Below are positions 34,903 to 45,726 of a DNA stretch of 64,000 nt, piece by piece. Numbering within the stretch: position 1 is the first letter of the stretch; the number at the start of each line of letters is the position of its first letter. This stretch comes from Proteus vulgaris (GTDB lineage: Bacteria; Pseudomonadota; Gammaproteobacteria; Enterobacterales; Enterobacteriaceae): assembly GCF_033708015.1 (NCBI RefSeq), contig NZ_CP137920.1:496001-560000 (forward strand), written 5' to 3'. Below the pieces are notes generated by a model. That model had not been told where the DNA came from. It was given only the letters and a program-made list of their open reading frames with translations, and searched no databases. The translations under genes and the position numbers were made by a program.

Positions 34903-34989
34903 GGTTTATGTTCTTTTTAATGTGAGTATTTTTATTCTAAAATACCATAAATTACATGATGTAATAGACTGCAAACAAGTGAGAAAGTA

Positions 34990-35517
34990 ATGTTAATGGC
35001 ATTAAATCAGCAACTACCTATTCCTTCTATCCCCTATGAAAATGGAAAAGGAGAGAGATGGCCATTAATTGATGGCAAATACGCTTTTCCACAAGACTAT
35101 ATTGCGTTAATTACACAATATGGTTCAGGCGTGATAGCCGATTTTATAACGTTATTTAATCCCTTTAGTAAAAATGAGTATATTGATTTTTTTCAACAAA
35201 AAGTGTGGATCCTTGAAGATTTTAATTCATTAATCAATGACGATCCTGACTACTATACTTTTGTTCTGTATCCAAAAGGTAATGGGCTTTTACCTATTGG
35301 TATTACTGATAATGGCGATACTCTTTTTTGGGTTGTTTCATCTAATGATAGTAATTTATGGACCATGGCAATTATTCCATCTAGATCCTCTGAGGTAGAA
35401 TTTATTGCAGAAAATCTAACAGGATTTTTAGACGGTGTATTATCAAAACGAATACGTTGTCAGTCATTTCCGACGGGGTTTCCATCAGAAAATATAACGT
35501 TTATTTCAAACTGTTGA
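34990..35517 (+). CDS. SUKH (SMI1/KNR4)-family protein, possible orphan immunity protein
   Basis: 175 aa. The pattern FPQDYIALITQYGSGVIADFITLFNPFS (~residues 34-61), then KGNGLLPIGITDNGDTLFWVV, is that of the SUKH/SMI1-KNR4 fold, widely used as immunity proteins against contact-dependent and type VI toxins. No toxin gene is adjacent. It may be a leftover or defensive orphan immunity gene. The start could be the second Met (MALNQQ). Confidence 0.72.
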   Translation: MLMALNQQLPIPSIPYENGKGERWPLIDGKYAFPQDYIALITQYGSGVIADFITLFNPFSKNEYIDFFQQKVWILEDFNSLINDDPDYYTFVLYPKGNGLLPIGITDNGDTLFWVVSSNDSNLWTMAIIPSRSSEVEFIAENLTGFLDGVLSKRIRCQSFPTGFPSENITFISNC

Positions 35518-35654
35518 TAGGTTAATTGCCTATGGGTCATTGAGTGACTCGTTATGTCGTGGTAAGCCCAATAGGGTTGGACATACTAAAGCGAATAAAC
35601 CTACTCAACATAATATATTTACTTTAGTGTTATAGAAAGCGTGTGAAAAAAACA

Positions 35655-35691
35655 AAAAAGCCTTTTCTGAAATACCCAGAAAAGGCTTTTT
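35655..35691 (-). terminator. Terminator of dusB-fis
   Basis: 14-bp stem AAAAAGCCTTTTCT / AGAAAAGGCTTTTT with a 9-nt loop and poly-T in the minus direction. Confidence 0.9.
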
Positions 35692-35717
35692 ATAAAAATA
35701 GACCTAACTGACTAGGA

Positions 35718-36014
35718 TCAGTTCATGCCGTATTTTTTCAGTTTCTTACGCAGTGTGCCGCGGTTAATGCCCATCATTTGCGCTGCACGCGTTTGGTTGC
35801 CACGGGTGTACTGCATTACCATGTCCAACAATGGCTGTTCAACTTCAGCCAATACTAGCTCATATAAGTCATTAACATCTTGACCGTTTAATTGAGCAAA
35901 ATAGTTCTTCAGTGCTTGTTTAACTGAGTCACGTAAAGGTTTTTGGGTCACCTGATCTTGTGAATTTACGGTGGCAACTGTTAGTACGTCTGAATTTACG
36001 CGTTGTTCGAACAT
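35718..36014 (-). CDS. fis: DNA-binding protein Fis
   Basis: Nucleoid-associated factor for inversion stimulation; bends DNA and controls rRNA and many growth-phase genes. 98 aa, and the C-terminal helix-turn-helix [26 protein letters not shown] is the same as in E. coli. Second gene of dusB-fis (20 bp gap), with a strong terminator. Confidence 0.98.
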   Translation of the reverse strand: MFEQRVNSDVLTVATVNSQDQVTQKPLRDSVKQALKNYFAQLNGQDVNDLYELVLAEVEQPLLDMVMQYTRGNQTRAAQMMGINRGTLRKKLKKYGMN

Positions 36015-36034
36015 AGTTCTGTCAGCTCTTTTAT

Positions 36035-37024
36035 TTATTTACGCAAAAAATTTTCGAAATATGCTTCCAACGCCTCCAGCTGTTCGCTGGCATCCTCTAT
36101 GGCGTTGAAGGAGCGCCGAAACTGGTCATCAGGGGCATGTTCCTTGAGATACCAAGAGACATGCTTGCGTGCAATGCGAGTTCCTTTGCCTTGACCGTAA
36201 AAGTCGTGCAACTCACGCACATGCTTTTGCATTATTTGTTGTACCTCTGCAATCGGCAGAGGGGGCAACAACTCACCTGTGTCCAGATAGTGCTGGATTT
36301 CCCGAAAGATCCAGGGTCTTCCCTGAGCAGCGCGACCGATCATCAAAGCATCGGCTCCAGTGTAGTCTAATACTGCTCTGGCTTTTAGCGGGTCTGTTAT
36401 GTCTCCATTCGCAATAATGGGAATAGAAACACTCTGCTTAACTGTCCGAATGCTGTCGTATTCGGCTTCCCCTTTGAACAAACACTCGCGTGTACGCCCA
36501 TGAATAGTGAGAGCCTGAATACCACAACGTTCAGCCAATTTGGCAATCTCTACACAGTTACGTTCATCAGGTGACCAGCCAGTACGGATCTTGAGAGTAA
36601 CAGGAACATCTACCGCGTTAACCACAGCAGAGAGGATCTCTGCGACAAGGTCGGGATGACGAAGTAATGCTGAACCCGCTAGCTTTTTATTCACCTTTTT
36701 TGCAGGGCAACCCATGTTAATGTCGATAATTTGAGCGCCACTATCTGCGTTTATTTTCGCAGCAGCCGCCATATCAACGGGATCACTTCCTGCAATTTGT
36801 ACGGAGCGGATCCCTAATTCATCACTGTGTACCATTCGTAATCGTGACTTGTCTGTCTGCCAAACCTGAGGATTGGAAGAAAGCATTTCAGAAACTGTCA
36901 TACCCGCACCCATATCATAGCAAAGTGACCGAAAAGGTCGGTCTGTAACGCCAGCCATGGGAGCCGCGATAAGGCAATTTTTTAACTGATACTGTCCGAT
37001 TCGCATAGATGAAAAGAGGGCCAA
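36035..37024 (-). CDS. dusB: tRNA-dihydrouridine synthase B
   Basis: FMN enzyme that reduces uridine 17 of tRNA. Motifs: [17 protein letters not shown], the MGCPAKKV loop with the catalytic Cys (~residue 108), [12 protein letters not shown], and [18 protein letters not shown]. 329 aa (E. coli 321). Co-transcribed with fis as in most enterobacteria, so it carries fis promoter control. Confidence 0.97.
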   Translation of the reverse strand: MALFSSMRIGQYQLKNCLIAAPMAGVTDRPFRSLCYDMGAGMTVSEMLSSNPQVWQTDKSRLRMVHSDELGIRSVQIAGSDPVDMAAAAKINADSGAQIIDINMGCPAKKVNKKLAGSALLRHPDLVAEILSAVVNAVDVPVTLKIRTGWSPDERNCVEIAKLAERCGIQALTIHGRTRECLFKGEAEYDSIRTVKQSVSIPIIANGDITDPLKARAVLDYTGADALMIGRAAQGRPWIFREIQHYLDTGELLPPLPIAEVQQIMQKHVRELHDFYGQGKGTRIARKHVSWYLKEHAPDDQFRRSFNAIEDASEQLEALEAYFENFLRK

Positions 37025-37228
37025 ACTGTGACTGCAAGGGCGCGTATATTACGCATTTTTTGCCAGATATGAAAGGACAAAGTTTAACCAAATTGCGAAA
37101 AAAAGTTACTTGTTTACACTTGATTTTTTATAAATTGATTATTTAACCAATAAAAACATAATGTTATGTTTTTCTAAAAAATTAAAAATTGACGCTATTG
37201 AATTGATAAACAAGCGGAACTCAGTAAA
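37025..37228. promoter_or_regulatory. dusB-fis promoter region
   Basis: About 200 bp of AT-rich DNA upstream of dusB; the dusB-proximal end reads GCGCGTATATTACGCATTT. In E. coli the fis promoter sits here and is autoregulated. No exact -10/-35 was resolved. Confidence 0.4.
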
Positions 37229-37265
37229 GTTTATCAGGCAAAAATGTGATTAATGCCTGATAAAC
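37229..37265 (-). terminator. Terminator downstream of prmA
   Basis: Perfect 12-bp stem GTTTATCAGGCA / TGCCTGATAAAC with a 13-nt loop; the 3' side on the minus strand is AC-TTTACT. It lies between the prmA stop and the dusB promoter. Confidence 0.7.
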
Positions 37266-37327
37266 AATAATTAAGTGAAATTTTAACGTAATAAGATTAT
37301 CTCATTTTGGTTAATATTTGTTCACTG

Positions 37328-38209
37328 TTATTTTTTCACACCGGTAATACGACACCACTCTTCTTTTTCAGCAACAGGATCTAAGCTAAATAGTCCTTCA
37401 TAGGCTGCCGCTACCCCTTCTGCTTGTGTCGCTAACACCCCAGAAAGACCTAGGTGTCCACCTTGACGCGGCAGTGTACTGATCACTGGCGCAAGCTCAC
37501 GTAATGGACCTGCTAAAATATTCGCGACGACGACATCAGCACTGAGGTTATCTGGCTGGTCTTTTGCAAGATAGAGTGTGAGTGCGTCAGAAACGCCATT
37601 ACGCTGTGCATTATCACGACTCGCTTGAATAGCCTGAGGATCGATATCAATACCAATCGCTCTTGCTGCACCCAGTTTTAATGCCGCAATCGCTAAAATG
37701 CCAGAACCACAACCGAAGTCGATAACCGTTTTACCTGCTAAATCCAAACCATCAAGCCACTGAAGGCACAATGAGGTAGTAGGGTGGGTACCAGTACCAA
37801 ACGCAAGACCAGGGTCTAGCATGACGTTTACGGCGTTAGGATCTGGCACTTCACGCCAGCTTGGGCAAATCCATAAACGCTCGCCGAAACGCATCGGGTG
37901 GAAGTTGTCCATCCATTCACGTTCCCAATCTTTATCTTCCAGTTGCTCAACTTTGTGCAGGAAGCCTTGACCGAGTAATGGCGTATTCTCTAACATCGCC
38001 ACAACGATTTTCATGTCAGTTTCTGCATCATATAAACCGATAACATCAGTATCACCCCAAAGACGAGTTTCACCCGGTAAAGGTTCAAAAATAGGGGTAT
38101 CGTGACTATCTTGGAAAGTCACTGAAACGGCACCGCTTTCAACCAATTCATCACCAATAGCTTCTGCATTAGCGGCGGTTGCATTAAGTCTTAATTGTAT
38201 CCAAGGCAT
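37328..38209 (-). CDS. prmA: Ribosomal protein L11 methyltransferase
   Basis: Trimethylates ribosomal protein L11. [16 protein letters not shown] is the typical start (ATG at 38209); the AdoMet site is [20 protein letters not shown], and the NPPY-like motif is [10 protein letters not shown]. 293 aa, the same as E. coli. The [15 protein letters not shown] stretch is invariant in PrmA. It follows panF by 23 bp. Confidence 0.97.
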   Translation of the reverse strand: MPWIQLRLNATAANAEAIGDELVESGAVSVTFQDSHDTPIFEPLPGETRLWGDTDVIGLYDAETDMKIVVAMLENTPLLGQGFLHKVEQLEDKDWEREWMDNFHPMRFGERLWICPSWREVPDPNAVNVMLDPGLAFGTGTHPTTSLCLQWLDGLDLAGKTVIDFGCGSGILAIAALKLGAARAIGIDIDPQAIQASRDNAQRNGVSDALTLYLAKDQPDNLSADVVVANILAGPLRELAPVISTLPRQGGHLGLSGVLATQAEGVAAAYEGLFSLDPVAEKEEWCRITGVKK

Positions 38210-38232
38210 AATTAGTCTCTTTAAAAACGTAT

Positions 38233-39684
38233 TCACTGTAATGATGCTGATTGGGGCAGAGTATGCTCTCCAAATCGATTAGCCACAAGAAATGCGACTA
38301 AGCTCAATAACAGGGATGGAATAATAGGGTGGAATCCAGCTATCTGAATATTAAAAGTTGCGAGGGTGGCATAGAGTATGGCGCCGGTGATCATGCCCGC
38401 AATAGCACCATAACGATTCGCTTTTTCCCAATAAAGCCCAAGAACTAAAGGCCATAAGAAAACAGCTTGTAGGCCACCAAAAGCAAGTAAGTTAAGCCAA
38501 ATGATCATTGAGGGTGGGTTCCATGCCGCAAACAGCAGTAAGATACCTAAAATCAAGGTTGAAAGGCTTGATAAACGAGAGATACGCTTCTCATTCGTGA
38601 TTGCATGCGGAGCGATATTGAGATAGAGATCTTTGACCAAGGTTGCTGATGATTGTAACAGTTGTGCATTTATCGTCGACATAATGGCAGCCATAGGTGC
38701 AGCAAGGAAAATACCCGCCGCAATAGGTGGCAATACTTCAACCATTAATGTTGGAATAACTTGATCAGGCACAGTCAGATCAGGAATGATAGCCCGACCC
38801 AATGCGCCAGCAAAGTGCATACCAAACATTAATAATGACATGACGATTGTGCCGATTATGATCCCTTTATGCATGGCTTTACTGTCTTTGTAAGAAATAC
38901 AACGTACCGCTGTATGTGGCAAGCCAATAACACCAAAACAGACAAGTACCCAGAATGATGCCATAAACGGACCACTTAAAATTCCATCAGCACCTTGGGG
39001 AGAGATTAATGCAGGATCGAGGGTATTAAGCTTTTGTATCGCGACATCTAATCCACCTGCTTTATAGATAATGGCAAACAAAAGAATAAAGGTACCAAGC
39101 AGCATCACAAGACCTTGTAAGGCATCGTTTAATACGCTGGCTCTAAATCCGCCAATTGCCGTATATAGCGCAATAGAGATCCCAAAGATCAGCAAGCCGA
39201 ATTCATAAGGAATGCCTGCTGCAGTTTCTAATAAGCGTGCTCCGCCAATAAATTGCACTGTCATAGCACCGACAAAAGCGACTAACAGGCTTAAACTGGC
39301 GAACCAGACGAGGAAACGGCTTTTGTAGCGAGCATAGAGCATGTCATTTAAGGTCACTGCATTATAACGGCGCGCTAAAATGGCAAATTTTTTCCCTAAA
39401 ACACCCAATGAGAGCCAGATAGCGGGAAGTTGGATCATTGAAAGTAATACCCAACCAATGCCATATTTATAGGCAGCCCCCGGTCCGCCAATAAAGGAGC
39501 TTGCACTGACATAAGTTGCAGTGATAGTCATGGCTAGTACGAAGCCACCCATGGAGCGGTTACCAAGAAAATATTCGTTAAGAAACTCACCTTTTTCGCG
39601 CTTACGGTAAGCATAAGCTGACAGCAGAAAGACCAGCAGAAGGTAGCCAATCAGTGGCACTATGACCTCAGTTTGCATCGTCAT
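38233..39684 (-). CDS. panF: Sodium/pantothenate symporter
   Basis: Sodium-solute symporter that imports pantothenate for coenzyme A synthesis. 483 aa, the same length class as E. coli PanF, with about 13 helices. The SSS signature region is [21 protein letters not shown] followed by [20 protein letters not shown]. It overlaps yhdT upstream by 17 bp, and prmA follows. Confidence 0.96.
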   Translation of the reverse strand: MTMQTEVIVPLIGYLLLVFLLSAYAYRKREKGEFLNEYFLGNRSMGGFVLAMTITATYVSASSFIGGPGAAYKYGIGWVLLSMIQLPAIWLSLGVLGKKFAILARRYNAVTLNDMLYARYKSRFLVWFASLSLLVAFVGAMTVQFIGGARLLETAAGIPYEFGLLIFGISIALYTAIGGFRASVLNDALQGLVMLLGTFILLFAIIYKAGGLDVAIQKLNTLDPALISPQGADGILSGPFMASFWVLVCFGVIGLPHTAVRCISYKDSKAMHKGIIIGTIVMSLLMFGMHFAGALGRAIIPDLTVPDQVIPTLMVEVLPPIAAGIFLAAPMAAIMSTINAQLLQSSATLVKDLYLNIAPHAITNEKRISRLSSLSTLILGILLLFAAWNPPSMIIWLNLLAFGGLQAVFLWPLVLGLYWEKANRYGAIAGMITGAILYATLATFNIQIAGFHPIIPSLLLSLVAFLVANRFGEHTLPQSASLQ

Positions 39685-39916
39685 GCTTATCTCCTAACGG
39701 CATATCTTTGAAAAAGTAGCGCACCATCAGATAGCACAACAGAAAAAACAAAACAGGTAGAAATAAGCATGAGAGCTCAAACCAAATGGGTAAACCCGTA
39801 ATGCCGAGTGTGTTATCAGGTAAATAGGCGGTAATTAACCAACCCAACAAATATATAAAAGTTAAAATTAGGGCCCAAAGGGCTTCTTTGTGGGCCTGAA
39901 CAAAACGTTTGTCCAT
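39668..39916 (-). CDS. yhdT: DUF997 membrane protein YhdT
   Basis: Small two-helix membrane protein that precedes panF across enterobacteria; possibly an accessory subunit of the symporter, by analogy with small partners of other SSS transporters (inference). The ATG at 39916 (MDKRFVQAHKEALWALILT), with GGGAG just before it, gives 82 aa, close to E. coli YhdT (80). Confidence 0.9.
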   Translation of the reverse strand: MDKRFVQAHKEALWALILTFIYLLGWLITAYLPDNTLGITGLPIWFELSCLFLPVLFFLLCYLMVRYFFKDMPLGDKHDDAN

Positions 39917-40137
39917 CTGTTCTCCCAATTTTAATAGGGTTAAAAATGATGGGAGGATTGTACGGGAAAGTGAGTATTGATTCAGTGAAAATTAATCACA
40001 AAGTCATGATGGAGTACTAAAAATGAATTATCTTGTTGTTTTAAAAGGATTAGTGATGGGCTTGTCTATTAATCAAGAGATAAAATGTTGAAATAATCAT
40101 CCTAAATAAAATGTTTGAGACAATTGAAATAGGAAAA

Positions 40138-40185
40138 AAGAAGAGCAAACACGGAAATCAATTGATCAAATGTAGTGCTCTTCTT
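40138..40185 (-). terminator. Terminator of the PatB/MalY-type gene
   Basis: 10-bp stem AAGAAGAGCA / TGCTCTTCTT with a 28-nt loop, followed on the minus strand by TTTTTCC. The stretch 39917-40137 upstream of yhdT has no other visible feature. Confidence 0.65.
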
Positions 40186-40213
40186 GGCTTTTACTCATCT
40201 CATAAATTAAAAA

Positions 40214-41416
40214 TTAAAGGGCATTTTTTATTCTTTCTAAACCTTCTTTGAGAATGGCACGAGGGCAAGCAAGGTTAATACGGATATAGTTATCTCCATT
40301 ACTTACAAACATATTTCCACCTTCTAATAAAATGCCTGTCTTATTGGCAAAATAGAGTGAAAGTTGTTGGTTATCGATATCTTTAGGTAAATAATCTGCC
40401 AAATTAATCCATGCTAAATAGGTCGAATCAGGTATTTTAAAGTTTGCTTTTGGAAAATGAGTTTGAGTAAATTCTTGTACCAATTTAAAATTATCATCAA
40501 GATAGCTTCTTAGTGCTTTTAGCCATTCATCACATTGAGAATAAGCTGCTTTTGTGGCAACTAAACTTAATGGTGAAATAAAGTCATCATAAAGGCGAAG
40601 CCACTCTTTTTTGACTTCTTCATTTTTAATAAAAATATGAGACGTTAAATTACCGGCAAGATTAAATGTCTTACTTGGTGCCATACAGGTAACCATTTTC
40701 TCATAATGAGGGAAGAGTTTAGCAATAGGTATGTGTGTCACACCGTTACGTAATAAATCACAATGTATTTCATCTGATATTATCCAAATATCATTTTCAA
40801 CACAGAGTTTTCCCATCTTAATTAGCTCTTCTTTTGTCCACACTTTACCGGTTGGGTTTTGAGGATTACATAAAATAAAAAGCTTAATATTGAGCGAGTT
40901 ATCTTTAATTTTGCGTTCCATATCGGCAAAATCGACAGCGTACTCACCGTTTTTTTCTAATAAATCAGAGTAGAGCACTTGGCGAGAGTTATAATCACCT
41001 GCTTGTTTAAAGGGCGTATAAGAAGGTGTTTGAATAAGGATACTTTCATCTTCTTTTATTAATAAAGGCACTAGGCGATTTAATGCAGGAATAATACCTG
41101 GTGATAATACGATTTCATGCGGATCAATTTCCCAATCATAATGTCTTTGGCACCAATCTTTAAATATTTGGTAATACTCTCCATCATACACTTTGGTATA
41201 ACCCAATATTTTTCTATCAAGGCGTGCCTTAATGGCATCAAGAATTTCAGGCGGAGTAGAGAAGTCCATATCCGCGACCCACATTCTAATAAACTCATTA
41301 TCAGCAAAGGTAAATTGCGTGTCTTTATCTGCTTTAAAAATATATTGGCGCCAACCATCATAATTTAAAGCATCGGTATTTTTTCTATCTATAATTTCGT
41401 CAAAGTTATATTTCAT
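40214..41416 (-). CDS. PLP-dependent cystathionine beta-lyase/aminotransferase (PatB/MalY type)
   Basis: Fold-type I pyridoxal-phosphate enzyme of the MalY/PatB group, which releases pyruvate, ammonia and a thiol from cystathionine or cysteine conjugates. Starts FDEIIDRKNTDALNYDGW, then WVADMDFSTPPEI; NPQNPTGKVW and DEIHCDLL bind the cofactor; the Schiff-base lysine is in APSKTFNLAGN. 400 aa. Divergent from an Lrp-type regulator, with a permease relic in between, so this was probably an amino-acid uptake and breakdown locus. Confidence 0.88.
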   Translation of the reverse strand: MKYNFDEIIDRKNTDALNYDGWRQYIFKADKDTQFTFADNEFIRMWVADMDFSTPPEILDAIKARLDRKILGYTKVYDGEYYQIFKDWCQRHYDWEIDPHEIVLSPGIIPALNRLVPLLIKEDESILIQTPSYTPFKQAGDYNSRQVLYSDLLEKNGEYAVDFADMERKIKDNSLNIKLFILCNPQNPTGKVWTKEELIKMGKLCVENDIWIISDEIHCDLLRNGVTHIPIAKLFPHYEKMVTCMAPSKTFNLAGNLTSHIFIKNEEVKKEWLRLYDDFISPLSLVATKAAYSQCDEWLKALRSYLDDNFKLVQEFTQTHFPKANFKIPDSTYLAWINLADYLPKDIDNQQLSLYFANKTGILLEGGNMFVSNGDNYIRINLACPRAILKEGLERIKNAL

Positions 41417-41444
41417 GGTTAAGCCTTTAATATATCTAATTTAA

Positions 41445-41692
41445 TTACATAAATTTTAAGAAAGGAGAAATACAAAGTAGGATGCCTGTAAAGATAATTA
41501 AATGCAGTGATCCACCTTTATAACGGTGTAATGAAGGTACTTTGTAAACTAAATAAGCAGGAATAAGACAACCCACAATTCCGAAAATAGGGCTTTCTGA
41601 TTAATGTTTTCTGTGGCAATCGCCAGTGCATAATTTTTTCATTCTTCTTTTGAGAGAGAGGCCCTATCAACTTTTTGTTTTAATAAGGTCAT
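41445..41692 (-). pseudogene. Relic of an amino-acid permease
   Basis: Two fragments on the minus strand. From the ATG at 41692 a frame reads MTLLKQKVDRASLSKEE, then a TGA stop (perhaps a mutated Trp codon), then KNYALAIATENINQ. In a shifted frame at 41598-41445 is a membrane C-terminus, SPIFGIVGCLIPAYLVYKVP, ending after a further helix; it resembles the end of HAAAP-type (serine/threonine) permeases. The middle of the gene is deleted. It sits directly upstream of the PatB/MalY gene, in the place of a cognate transporter. Family assignment is tentative. Confidence 0.5.
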
Positions 41693-41951
41693 ACATGTAA
41701 TCCCATGTGAAAGTAATATTTATAGTATTTGTTTTGTTAAATTTATTTTTGGAGCATGATTTTTAATCATTTTGTATTAGTTGAATAACAATACTTCGAG
41801 AATAATTTTAGCAATTAGGGTAATTAATTATTTCTCCATATTGGAAGCAACACGGACTTATTTATTAATAAAGTTCGATAAAATTGGATTATTGATTAAT
41901 TATCTTTGATAAAAACGTTATTTTGATTAACGTCACAGAGGTGTAAATAGG

Positions 41952-42410
41952 ATGGATCTTGACAAAACAGATATGGGGATCCTTAAGCTGTTACAAGAAG
42001 AAGGGCGGTTAAATAATGCAGAAATTGCTAAACGTGTTTTTTTATCCCCACCCGCTTGTTGGAAGCGACTTAAGGCGTTAGAAAATGGGGTGATAAAGCA
42101 TTATCGAGCGATAATTGAACCTAAGCATCTAGGGTTTAATTTTTATGCATTTATGAACATCACGTTAGATTTGCATTCTGAAGATAATATGGCGCATTTT
42201 GAGCAAGAAATTATGAAAATTGATAATGTCATTTCTTGCCATAATATTTCAGGGCGATATGACTATATGTTGCAGCTGGTCGTTAAAGATATGGAAGATT
42301 TTCATAATGTTTCAATGATGAAAATACGCGCAATTGGCAATATCAAAGAGATGAACACCAGTTTTAGTATTCGAGAAATAAAACCTTTTAAAGGATTTCC
42401 TATTAAATAA
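41952..42410 (+). CDS. Lrp/AsnC-family transcriptional regulator
   Basis: 152 aa. The N-terminal helix-turn-helix is LNNAEIAKRVFLSPPACWKRLKALE, followed by an RAM-type ligand-binding beta-sandwich (VISCHNISGRYDYMLQLVVKDMEDF). Divergent from the PatB/MalY-type gene with ~535 bp between, so it probably controls that gene in response to an amino acid. Confidence 0.88.
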   Translation: MDLDKTDMGILKLLQEEGRLNNAEIAKRVFLSPPACWKRLKALENGVIKHYRAIIEPKHLGFNFYAFMNITLDLHSEDNMAHFEQEIMKIDNVISCHNISGRYDYMLQLVVKDMEDFHNVSMMKIRAIGNIKEMNTSFSIREIKPFKGFPIK

Positions 42411-42435
42411 ATACCCATTAGAAAATCAGCAATAA

Positions 42436-42465
42436 AAAAGGCATAGTAAATAAACTATGCCTTTT
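42436..42465. terminator. Bidirectional terminator between the Lrp-type gene and accC
   Basis: Perfect 12-bp stem AAAAGGCATAGT / ACTATGCCTTTT with a 6-nt loop; A-run on one side and T-run on the other. Confidence 0.9.
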
Positions 42466-42483
42466 CTTGTTAAGTGAGAAAGA

Positions 42484-43833
42484 TTATTTCTCAGCTAAAC
42501 CTAGACGTTTTTCAAGGTAGTGAATGTTTGTACCACCTTTTTGGAAACTTTCATCATTCATAATGAACTGGTGCAGTTCAATATTGGTTTTAATGCCATC
42601 AATGATAAGTTCTGCCAACGCATTTTTCATTCGAGAGATCGCAATTTCGCGTGTTTCACCGTAAGTGATCAATTTACCAATCATTGAATCATAGTGAGGT
42701 GGAACAGTATAACCTGCGTAAATATGTGATTCCCAACGTACGCCAAATCCACCAGGTGAGTGGAAACGAGTAATAGTCCCTGGGCTTGGCATGAAGGTTT
42801 TTGGATCTTCTGCGTTGATACGACATTCAATGGCATGACCATGAACGTTAATTTGATCTTGCGTTACGGATAAAGGTAAGCCAGATGCAATACGTAACTG
42901 TTCTTTGATTAAGTCAATGCCTGTGATCATCTCTGTTACTGGATGTTCAACCTGAATACGGGTATTCATCTCAATAAAGTAGAATTCACCATTTTCATAC
43001 AGGAATTCGAATGTACCTGCGCCACGATAGCCGATTTCAATACAGGCGTTCGCACAGCGTTCGCCGATATTTTTACGGATTTCAGGGGTAATACCCGGAG
43101 CCGGTGCTTCTTCAACCACTTTTTGGTGACGACGTTGCATTGAGCAATCACGTTCAGCCAAATAGATTGCATTACCCTGACCATCAGCCATAACTTGAAT
43201 TTCAACATGGCGTGGGTTTTCAAGGTATTTTTCCATGTATACCATGTCGTTGCTAAATGCCGCTTTGGCTTCCGCACGCGTCATTGTAATGGATTGTTCT
43301 AGATCTTTTTCAGAACGAACAACCCGCATACCGCGACCACCACCGCCACCAGAGGCTTTGATGATAACTGGGTAGCCAATACGTTTAGCAATTTCAATAT
43401 TTTTCGCAGTATCGTTACCTAAAGGACCGTCTGATCCTGGCACACAAGGAACACCCGCTTTTTTCATCGCTTCAATAGCAGAAACTTTATCACCCATTAG
43501 GCGGATGGTTTCAGCTTTGGGGCCGATAAAAATAAAGCCTGAGCGTTCAACTTGCTCTGCGAAATCAGCATTTTCAGACAGGAAACCGTATCCTGGATGA
43601 ATGGCTTGTGCGCCACTGATCTCAGCCGCTGCAATAATTGCAGGGATATTTAGGTAACTTTTTGCTGAAGCAGCGGGACCAATACAGATAGTCTCGTCTG
43701 CCAGCAGAACGTGCTTTAAATCACGGTCTGCCGTGGAGTGGACGGCAACTGCTTTTATCCCAAGCTCTTTACATGCTCTTAGGATACGCAGTGCTATCTC
43801 ACCACGGTTGGCAATGAGGATTTTTTCTAGCAT
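42484..43833 (-). CDS. accC: Acetyl-CoA carboxylase, biotin carboxylase subunit
   Basis: Carboxylates the biotin on AccB with ATP and bicarbonate, the first step of fatty acid synthesis. 449 aa, as in E. coli. ATP-grasp motifs: [28 protein letters not shown], and the N-terminal biotin carboxylase start [21 protein letters not shown]. Twelve bp downstream of accB; the pair is always co-expressed. Confidence 0.98.
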   Translation of the reverse strand: MLEKILIANRGEIALRILRACKELGIKAVAVHSTADRDLKHVLLADETICIGPAASAKSYLNIPAIIAAAEISGAQAIHPGYGFLSENADFAEQVERSGFIFIGPKAETIRLMGDKVSAIEAMKKAGVPCVPGSDGPLGNDTAKNIEIAKRIGYPVIIKASGGGGGRGMRVVRSEKDLEQSITMTRAEAKAAFSNDMVYMEKYLENPRHVEIQVMADGQGNAIYLAERDCSMQRRHQKVVEEAPAPGITPEIRKNIGERCANACIEIGYRGAGTFEFLYENGEFYFIEMNTRIQVEHPVTEMITGIDLIKEQLRIASGLPLSVTQDQINVHGHAIECRINAEDPKTFMPSPGTITRFHSPGGFGVRWESHIYAGYTVPPHYDSMIGKLITYGETREIAISRMKNALAELIIDGIKTNIELHQFIMNDESFQKGGTNIHYLEKRLGLAEK

Positions 43834-43845
43834 GGACCTGCCTCG

Positions 43846-44316
43846 TTATTCGATAACAAAGAGTGGAGCGTCAAACTCAACGTTGTCGCCATCTTGGCAA
43901 AGGATAGATTTAACAACACCCGCTTTGTCAGATTCAATCTGGTTCATCATTTTCATTGCTTCAACGATGCACAGAGTATCGCCTACATTGACTTGCTGAC
44001 CGACTTCAACAAATTTCTTAGCTTCAGGGCTTGGTGAGCGGTAGAACGTTCCGACCATTGGTGAACGAACAACATGACCGCTGATTTCTTGCGTTGGTGT
44101 AGCCGCTGGTGTTTCTGGCGCTACGGGCGCAACTGCATTGGCTAATGCAGGTTGAGGAGCCGCTGGTGCCGCAAAATATTGCTGAGGAGCCATTTGACCC
44201 TGAAGGCCAGAGTTACGACTAATACGTACTGACTCTTCACCTTCAGAGATTTCCAGTTCAGAAATGCCAGACTCTTCGACTAGCTCGATCAGTTTTTTAA
44301 TTTTACGAATATCCAT
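43846..44316 (-). CDS. accB: Biotin carboxyl carrier protein
   Basis: Carries biotin on a lysine for the acetyl-CoA carboxylase reaction. The biotinylation motif [10 protein letters not shown] is near the C-terminus, preceded by the Ala/Pro-rich flexible linker ([20 protein letters not shown]). 156 aa, the same as E. coli. AccB represses its own operon in E. coli. Confidence 0.98.
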   Translation of the reverse strand: MDIRKIKKLIELVEESGISELEISEGEESVRISRNSGLQGQMAPQQYFAAPAAPQPALANAVAPVAPETPAATPTQEISGHVVRSPMVGTFYRSPSPEAKKFVEVGQQVNVGDTLCIVEAMKMMNQIESDKAGVVKSILCQDGDNVEFDAPLFVIE

Positions 44317-44349
44317 GAGTTGATTCCGTACTCTTTTTGATGTTTTTTA

Positions 44350-44793
44350 TTAAGACAAGCGGCTGACCGCTGCCTGTAAAGCAAATCGATAACCTTCTGC
44401 ACCTAATCCACAGATTACGCCTGTTGCGATATCGGAGAGATATGAATGGTGGCGGAAAGGCTCCCGACTGTAGACATTGGATAGGTGAATTTCAATAAAT
44501 GGAATATTCACCCCTAATAATGCATCACGCAGTGCAACACTGGTATGCGTGAAAGCTGCAGGATTGATTAATATATAATCGACATTACCCCGAGCTGCAT
44601 GAATTTTATTTATCAGCTCAAATTCAGCGTTAGACTGAAAATGACTGAGTTTCACATTTAATGCCTGAGCATCTGCTGACAAACTTTGAACGATATCATC
44701 CAGAGTTAAGTGTCCGTAGGTTTCCGGCTCTCTTGTTCCAAGCAGGTTTAAATTCGGACCATTCAGGAGCAAAATATGAAAATTTTCCGACAT
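44350..44793 (-). CDS. aroQ: 3-dehydroquinate dehydratase, type II
   Basis: Third step of the shikimate pathway. 147 aa dodecameric type II enzyme; [20 protein letters not shown] holds the catalytic tyrosine (Tyr27 region), [10 protein letters not shown] and [14 protein letters not shown] are conserved, and [20 protein letters not shown] includes the catalytic His. It lies directly upstream of accB, as in many gammaproteobacteria. Confidence 0.97.
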   Translation of the reverse strand: MSENFHILLLNGPNLNLLGTREPETYGHLTLDDIVQSLSADAQALNVKLSHFQSNAEFELINKIHAARGNVDYILINPAAFTHTSVALRDALLGVNIPFIEIHLSNVYSREPFRHHSYLSDIATGVICGLGAEGYRFALQAAVSRLS

Positions 44794-45118
44794 TATGCTT
44801 CTATCTCCGTCAATTCGTCAACGAAATGACAAAATAACCTGTGCTTTTCGTTTTGTCATCTTTTATTGTATCCAATGCGACGATACATATCACAAAGTCC
44901 GACATTATAGACATTTCACAGAAGATAACAGCAAAATACTGGTCTAATCAGGGAATGAAGGGTTTATTTTGATGAAAAGTTAAAAGTGTTTACAAGATTG
45001 TAAACGCGAGAAAGCAAAATAAATAAGTGACTAAAAAACCATCATAACATCACGTTATTTATTGATGTCATTGGAAATCTGAACTTCTTTGAGGTCAGTC
45101 ATCAATATATATTACAAA

Positions 45119-45134
45119 TGTGATCTACATCACA
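45119..45134. promoter_or_regulatory. Orphan perfect CRP site near IS copy 2
   Basis: TGTGA-TCTACA-TCACA, exact consensus halves. The aroQ start is 326 bp to the left. To the right, 60 bp on, an AAGGTG ribosome site and ATG (45193) open a frame that stops after six codons, 17 bp before the IS copy 2 left end. The gene once controlled by this site may have been lost. The rest of 44794-45227 is AT-rich with no gene. Confidence 0.7.
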
Positions 45135-45252
45135 ATTTTCTATCTATATCACCTACAATAAAGCTTACTCTGGCATTAAATAAGGTGAATTAATGCCAGA
45201 AATAAGCAGATAAAACTCAAGAATTAGCGAAAAGCCCGCAGGGCTTTAAAGA

Positions 45253-45673
45253 TCAATCAGGCGTTGACTGGCTCTGAACGTAGGCTCTGAGTGTTTCAAT
45301 CGTTGCCCCTCCGGAGCTACAGACAAAGTACGACCTTGACCACAAAAGCCTCGTTTTACTTTGCGTCCGTAAATGTGTGTTTTGCTGGCGCAGCAGGCGC
45401 GACGATACTGATTTCAGATTGTTGACCATCACACTGACCGCCAGTTTTGGCGGGTAAGCAACCAGCAGATGCACATGGTCAGGCTCTCCGTCCATCTCAA
45501 TAATTTCGCATTCAAGTTTTGCCGCAGCGGAGTCAAATGCATCACGCAGTTGAGCGATCATTTGTCAATAGCTTACGTCAATACTTTGTCGTAAAGATCA
45601 GATGCACGACCAGTTTACTGACACTGTGCCGCTTTCTGAGGGTTCCCGCCAGTAAATCATCATGATTACTCAA
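45253..45673 (-). pseudogene. tnpA: Frameshifted tnpA of IS copy 2
   Basis: Aligns with copy 1 tnpA over its whole length, but a net 5-bp loss near 45555-45575 breaks the frame, leaving an open C-terminal part of about 102 codons that starts at a chance ATG. HVH and the tyrosine (AYVQSQ) survive, but the N-terminus is out of frame. Confidence 0.85.
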
Positions 45674-45726
45674 TTGATATATTGCCCTAACATGTTAAAA
45701 TAAAAACATTATATCAATGAGCGCTG

